From Betaproteobacteria bacterium (GTDB taxonomy: Bacteria > Pseudomonadota > Gammaproteobacteria > Burkholderiales > SG8-39), in contig DAHVFK010000132.1 of the NCBI GenBank assembly GCA_027317055.1, forward strand, positions 1-8,161: 8,161 nucleotides of DNA, read 5' to 3'. Both the position numbers and the translations under genes were made by a program. The notes beneath the pieces were generated by a model. It worked only from the letters and a program-made list of their open reading frames with translations, was not told the DNA's origin and searched no databases. This document shows, in pieces, positions 5,901 through 8,161 of this stretch; the first letter of the stretch is position 1; the number at the start of each line of letters is the position of its first letter.

Positions 5901-6170
5901 ATGCGCCGTGTCATCTACGCCCTCGCGCTCGCGCTGCTGGTCGCGGCGTGCTCGAAGGTCAGCCAGGAAAATTACGCCAAGACTCGGAACGGCATGACCG
6001 AGCAGGAGGTTTACGCCATTCTCGGCAGACCGACCGAGCAATCTAGCCGCGACCTGCTGGGCGTGAGCGCCACGTCGGCCAAGTGGGTGGCCGGCGACCA
6101 AGTCGTCAACATCCAGTTCGTGGACGGCAAGGTCGTCCTGCGCAGCTTCGACAAGCCAGCGGCGAGATAA
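5901..6170 (+). CDS. Small outer-membrane lipoprotein, BamE/SmpA-like or DUF3862-like
   Basis: The 89-residue product begins MRRVIYALALALLVAACSK: a charged start, a hydrophobic stretch and a lipobox VAAC with Cys17 as the lipidation site. Ser at +2 predicts sorting to the outer membrane by the E. coli rule. The mature part of about 73 residues holds GMTEQEVYAILGRPTE (31-46), the typical 'G-M-x-x-x-x-V-x-x-x-L-G-x-P' start of the BamE/SmpA/OmlA and DUF3862 fold. A Trp62 strand and the closing strands VVNIQFVDGKVVLRSF follow. Role in the cell is unknown: BamE itself helps assemble outer-membrane proteins, but this resemblance is fold-level only. The ATG has a good ribosome binding site. The gene faces rpoC tail to tail, and its TAA stop runs directly into the A-run that is the U-tract of the rpoC terminator on the other strand. 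Confidence 0.85.
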   Translation: MRRVIYALALALLVAACSKVSQENYAKTRNGMTEQEVYAILGRPTEQSSRDLLGVSATSAKWVAGDQVVNIQFVDGKVVLRSFDKPAAR

Positions 6171-6196
6171 AAAAAGGGGCGGCCTCGGCCGCCCCT
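6169..6196 (-). terminator. rpoC: Rho-independent terminator of rpoC
   Basis: On the minus strand, AGGGGCGGCC and its complement GGCCGCCCC form a very stable GC stem of about eight to nine pairs with a tiny loop (arms 6176-6184 and 6187-6195). Seven T residues (6175-6169) follow. It lies 22 bases past the rpoC stop. On the plus strand the hairpin is not followed by a T-run, so it is a weak terminator for the lipoprotein gene, although it could protect that transcript's 3' end. Confidence 0.88.
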
Positions 6197-6218
6197 CTGG
6201 TACCCGCGCCGACCGGGC

Positions 6219-8161
6219 TCAGCCGCCGTTCGAAGCGGTCGTCTCGGTGGCCGGCGCTTCCTCGCTCACCGGAATCTCCGGCAGGATAGGCTCCGCCGCC
6301 TGCTGCTTGCGCATGTTGTGGTACGCCATGCCGGTACCGGCGGGGATAAGGCGCCCGACGATCACGTTCTCCTTCAGGCCGCGCAGTCCGTCGCGCTTGC
6401 CCATAATCGCGGCTTCGGTCAGCACGCGCGTGGTCTCCTGGAAGGAGGCCGCGGAGATGAACGAGTCCGTCGACAGGGAGGCCTTGGTGATGCCGAGCAG
6501 CATGTACGAGTAGACTGCGGGCTTCTTGCCGTCTTTTTCGGCCTTCTCGTTTTCCTCCAGCACGTCGGCGCGCTCGGCCTGCTCGCCCTGGATGAACGAC
6601 GTCTCGCCCGGATCATCGACCTGCACGCGCCGCAGCATCTGGCGCACGATAACCTCGATGTGCTTGTCGTTGATCTTCACGCCCTGCAGTCGATAGACGT
6701 CCTGCACCTCGTCGATGATGTAGCGCGCGAGCGCCTCCACCCCCAGCAGGCGCAGCAGGTCGTGCGGATCGACCGAGCCGTCGACGATCATCTCGCCCTT
6801 GTTCACCACCTGGCCGTCGTGCACCAGCACGTGCTTGTCCTTCGGGATCAGTTCCTCGTGCTGCACGCTCTCCAGGTCCGTGATCACCAGGCGCTGCTTG
6901 CCCTTGGTGTCCTTGCCGAACGAAACGGTGCCGGTGTGCTCGGCCAGCACCGCCCTGTCCTTCGGCGCGCGAGCCTCGAACAGCTCGGCCACCCGCGGCA
7001 GACCGCCGGTGATGTCGCGCGTCTTCGAGACTTCCTGCGGTATGCGCGCCAGCACCTCGCCGACTTGCACCTGCTGGCCGTCGCGCACCGCGATCACCGC
7101 CCCCACCGGGAAGCTGATGTTCACCGCGTGGTCGGTGCCTGCGATGCGCACCTCTTCCCCGGACTCGTTCAGCAGCTTGACCGACGGCCGCACGCCTTTC
7201 GCCGCGGCACTGCCGCGGCGCTTGACGTCGATTACCACCAGGGTCGAAAGACCGGTCACGTCGTCGATCTGCTTGGCGACAGTGACGTTCTCCTCGACGT
7301 GCTCGAACTTCACCGTGCCGCCGTACTCGGTGATGATCGGGCGGTGGTGCGGATCCCAGCTGGCGACGATCTTGCCGGCCTTGATCGAGTCGCCGTCGGC
7401 CACCTGCAGCATCGCGCCGTACGGCACCTTGTGGCGCTCGCGCTCGCGGCCGTTGTCGTCGGCGATGATCACTTCGCCCGAGCGCGAGATCACCACCTTG
7501 TCGCCCTTGGCGTTGGACAGGTAGCGCATGGTCGGGGTGAAGCGCGCTGTGCCGGCGGACTTCGCCTCGATCTGGTTCGCCACTGCCGTCCTCGACGCCG
7601 CGCCGCCGATGTGGAAGGTCCGCATCGTAAGCTGCGTGCCCGGCTCGCCGATCGACTGCGCAGCGATCACGCCGATCGCCTCGCCCACGTTCACCAGCGA
7701 GCCGCGGCCGAGGTCGCGTCCGTAGCACTTGGCGCACACGCCAAAACGCGTGTCGCAGCTCAAGGGCGTGCGCACCTTCACCTCGTCGATGCCCAGGCTG
7801 TCGATGGTGTCGACCGCGTCCTCGTCCAGCAGCATGCCGGCCGGATAGAGAACGTCCTGGGTCTCGGGGTGCGTCAGTTCGGTCGCCAGCACGCGCCCGA
7901 GGATGCGCTCCTTGAGCGCTTCGACGACCTCGCCGCCCTCGACCAGCGCCTTCATCGATACGCCGTTCTGGGTGTTGCAGTCGTCCTCGGTGACCACCAG
8001 GTCCTGCGTCACATCGACCAGGCGGCGCGTGAGGTAACCCGAGTTCGCGGTCTTGAGCGCCGTGTCGGCAAGGCCCTTCCTCGCGCCGTGCGTCGAGATG
8101 AAGTACTGCAGCACGTTCAGACCTTCGCGGAAGTTGGCGGTGATCGGCGTCTCGATGATCG
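6219..8161 (-). CDS. rpoC: DNA-directed RNA polymerase subunit beta', C-terminal part (cut by window edge)
   Basis: These 646 codons are the C-terminal part of RpoC; the rest lies beyond base 8161. They match E. coli RpoC from about residue 754 to the end. The fragment opens IIETPITANFREGLNVLQYF, leading into the bridge helix. The second zinc site is complete, with Cys at fragment positions 61, 135, 142 and 145 spaced like E. coli Cys814, 888, 895 and 898. The trigger loop GEPGTQLTMRTFHIGG lies at 171-186, with Met179 and His183 matching E. coli Met932 and His936. The proteobacterial insertion (SI3) follows before TGGLPRVAELFEAR at 384-397. QDVYRLQGVKINDKHIEV and KENVIVGRLIPAGTGMAYH close the conserved part. 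The tail ends in a variable acidic stretch (EEAPATETTASNGG). No frameshift is seen. It is the last gene of its transcript, ended by the adjacent terminator; rpoB should lie beyond the right edge. Confidence 0.99.
   Translation of the reverse strand, partial: IIETPITANFREGLNVLQYFISTHGARKGLADTALKTANSGYLTRRLVDVTQDLVVTEDDCNTQNGVSMKALVEGGEVVEALKERILGRVLATELTHPETQDVLYPAGMLLDEDAVDTIDSLGIDEVKVRTPLSCDTRFGVCAKCYGRDLGRGSLVNVGEAIGVIAAQSIGEPGTQLTMRTFHIGGAASRTAVANQIEAKSAGTARFTPTMRYLSNAKGDKVVISRSGEVIIADDNGRERERHKVPYGAMLQVADGDSIKAGKIVASWDPHHRPIITEYGGTVKFEHVEENVTVAKQIDDVTGLSTLVVIDVKRRGSAAAKGVRPSVKLLNESGEEVRIAGTDHAVNISFPVGAVIAVRDGQQVQVGEVLARIPQEVSKTRDITGGLPRVAELFEARAPKDRAVLAEHTGTVSFGKDTKGKQRLVITDLESVQHEELIPKDKHVLVHDGQVVNKGEMIVDGSVDPHDLLRLLGVEALARYIIDEVQDVYRLQGVKINDKHIEVIVRQMLRRVQVDDPGETSFIQGEQAERADVLEENEKAEKDGKKPAVYSYMLLGITKASLSTDSFISAASFQETTRVLTEAAIMGKRDGLRGLKENVIVGRLIPAGTGMAYHNMRKQQAAEPILPEIPVSEEAPATETTASNGG

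Noticed and set aside
6176..6195. The hairpin as a bidirectional terminator
   Set aside because: On the plus strand it is followed by CTGGTACC rather than a T-run, so only the minus-strand (rpoC) reading meets the intrinsic terminator pattern.
6613..7737. Second minus-strand frame within rpoC, about 370 codons
   Set aside because: It is an alternative-frame shadow of the highly conserved rpoC sequence with no motif of its own.
1..8161. CRISPR array, tandem repeats, insertion sequence ends, tRNA or rRNA genes
   Set aside because: Reading both strands showed no regularly spaced repeats, transposase motifs, terminal inverted repeats or structured RNA signatures; nearly all bases are in recognised genes.

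Overview
The window is GC-rich, densely coding bacterial chromosome. RpoC reads like a proteobacterial beta' subunit, including the large insertion inside the trigger loop. The gene content (a CaiB-type CoA transferase, alpha/beta hydrolase, SDR, quinone oxidoreductase, TSUP permease and ClcB-like channel with CBS domains) best fits a betaproteobacterium of Burkholderiales type. That placement is inference from sequence style; no search was run. No rRNA, tRNA, CRISPR, insertion sequence or phage gene was seen, and no stretch over 300 bases lacks a gene.

Layout. (1) Bases 1-1019, minus strand: an alpha/beta hydrolase followed by the N-terminal part of a CaiB/BaiF CoA transferase that runs off the left edge. 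The two overlap by 14 bases. (2) Bases 1020-1070: a short divergent intergenic region. (3) Bases 1071-5286, plus strand: a tight four-gene cluster of an atypical SDR, a zinc-independent quinone-oxidoreductase-like protein, a TauE/SafE-family permease and a ClcB-like chloride channel with two CBS domains. The last three genes are joined by GTGA and ATGA stop/start overlaps. (4) Bases 5276-5830, minus strand: a phosphinothricin-acetyltransferase-like GNAT, whose 3' end overlaps the channel gene tail to tail. (5) Bases 5901-6170, plus strand: a small lipoprotein of BamE/SmpA-like appearance, divergent from the GNAT gene with a possible shared -10 element. (6) Bases 6176-6196: a strong intrinsic terminator serving rpoC. 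(7) Bases 6219-8161, minus strand: the C-terminal half of rpoC, open at the right edge.

How the genes may work together. The hydrolase/CoA-transferase pair and the SDR/quinone-oxidoreductase pair look like accessory metabolism of acyl-CoA or carbonyl compounds, but no substrate can be assigned. The TSUP permease and ClC channel are both anion transporters and are translationally coupled. rpoC is the only core housekeeping gene and marks the end of an rpoBC operon.

Most of the window is ordinary. The best candidates for a second look are the SDR, which lacks a recognisable YxxxK catalytic motif, and the ClC protein, which has Ile at the position of the internal proton glutamate. I found no convincing evidence of a wholly new system.
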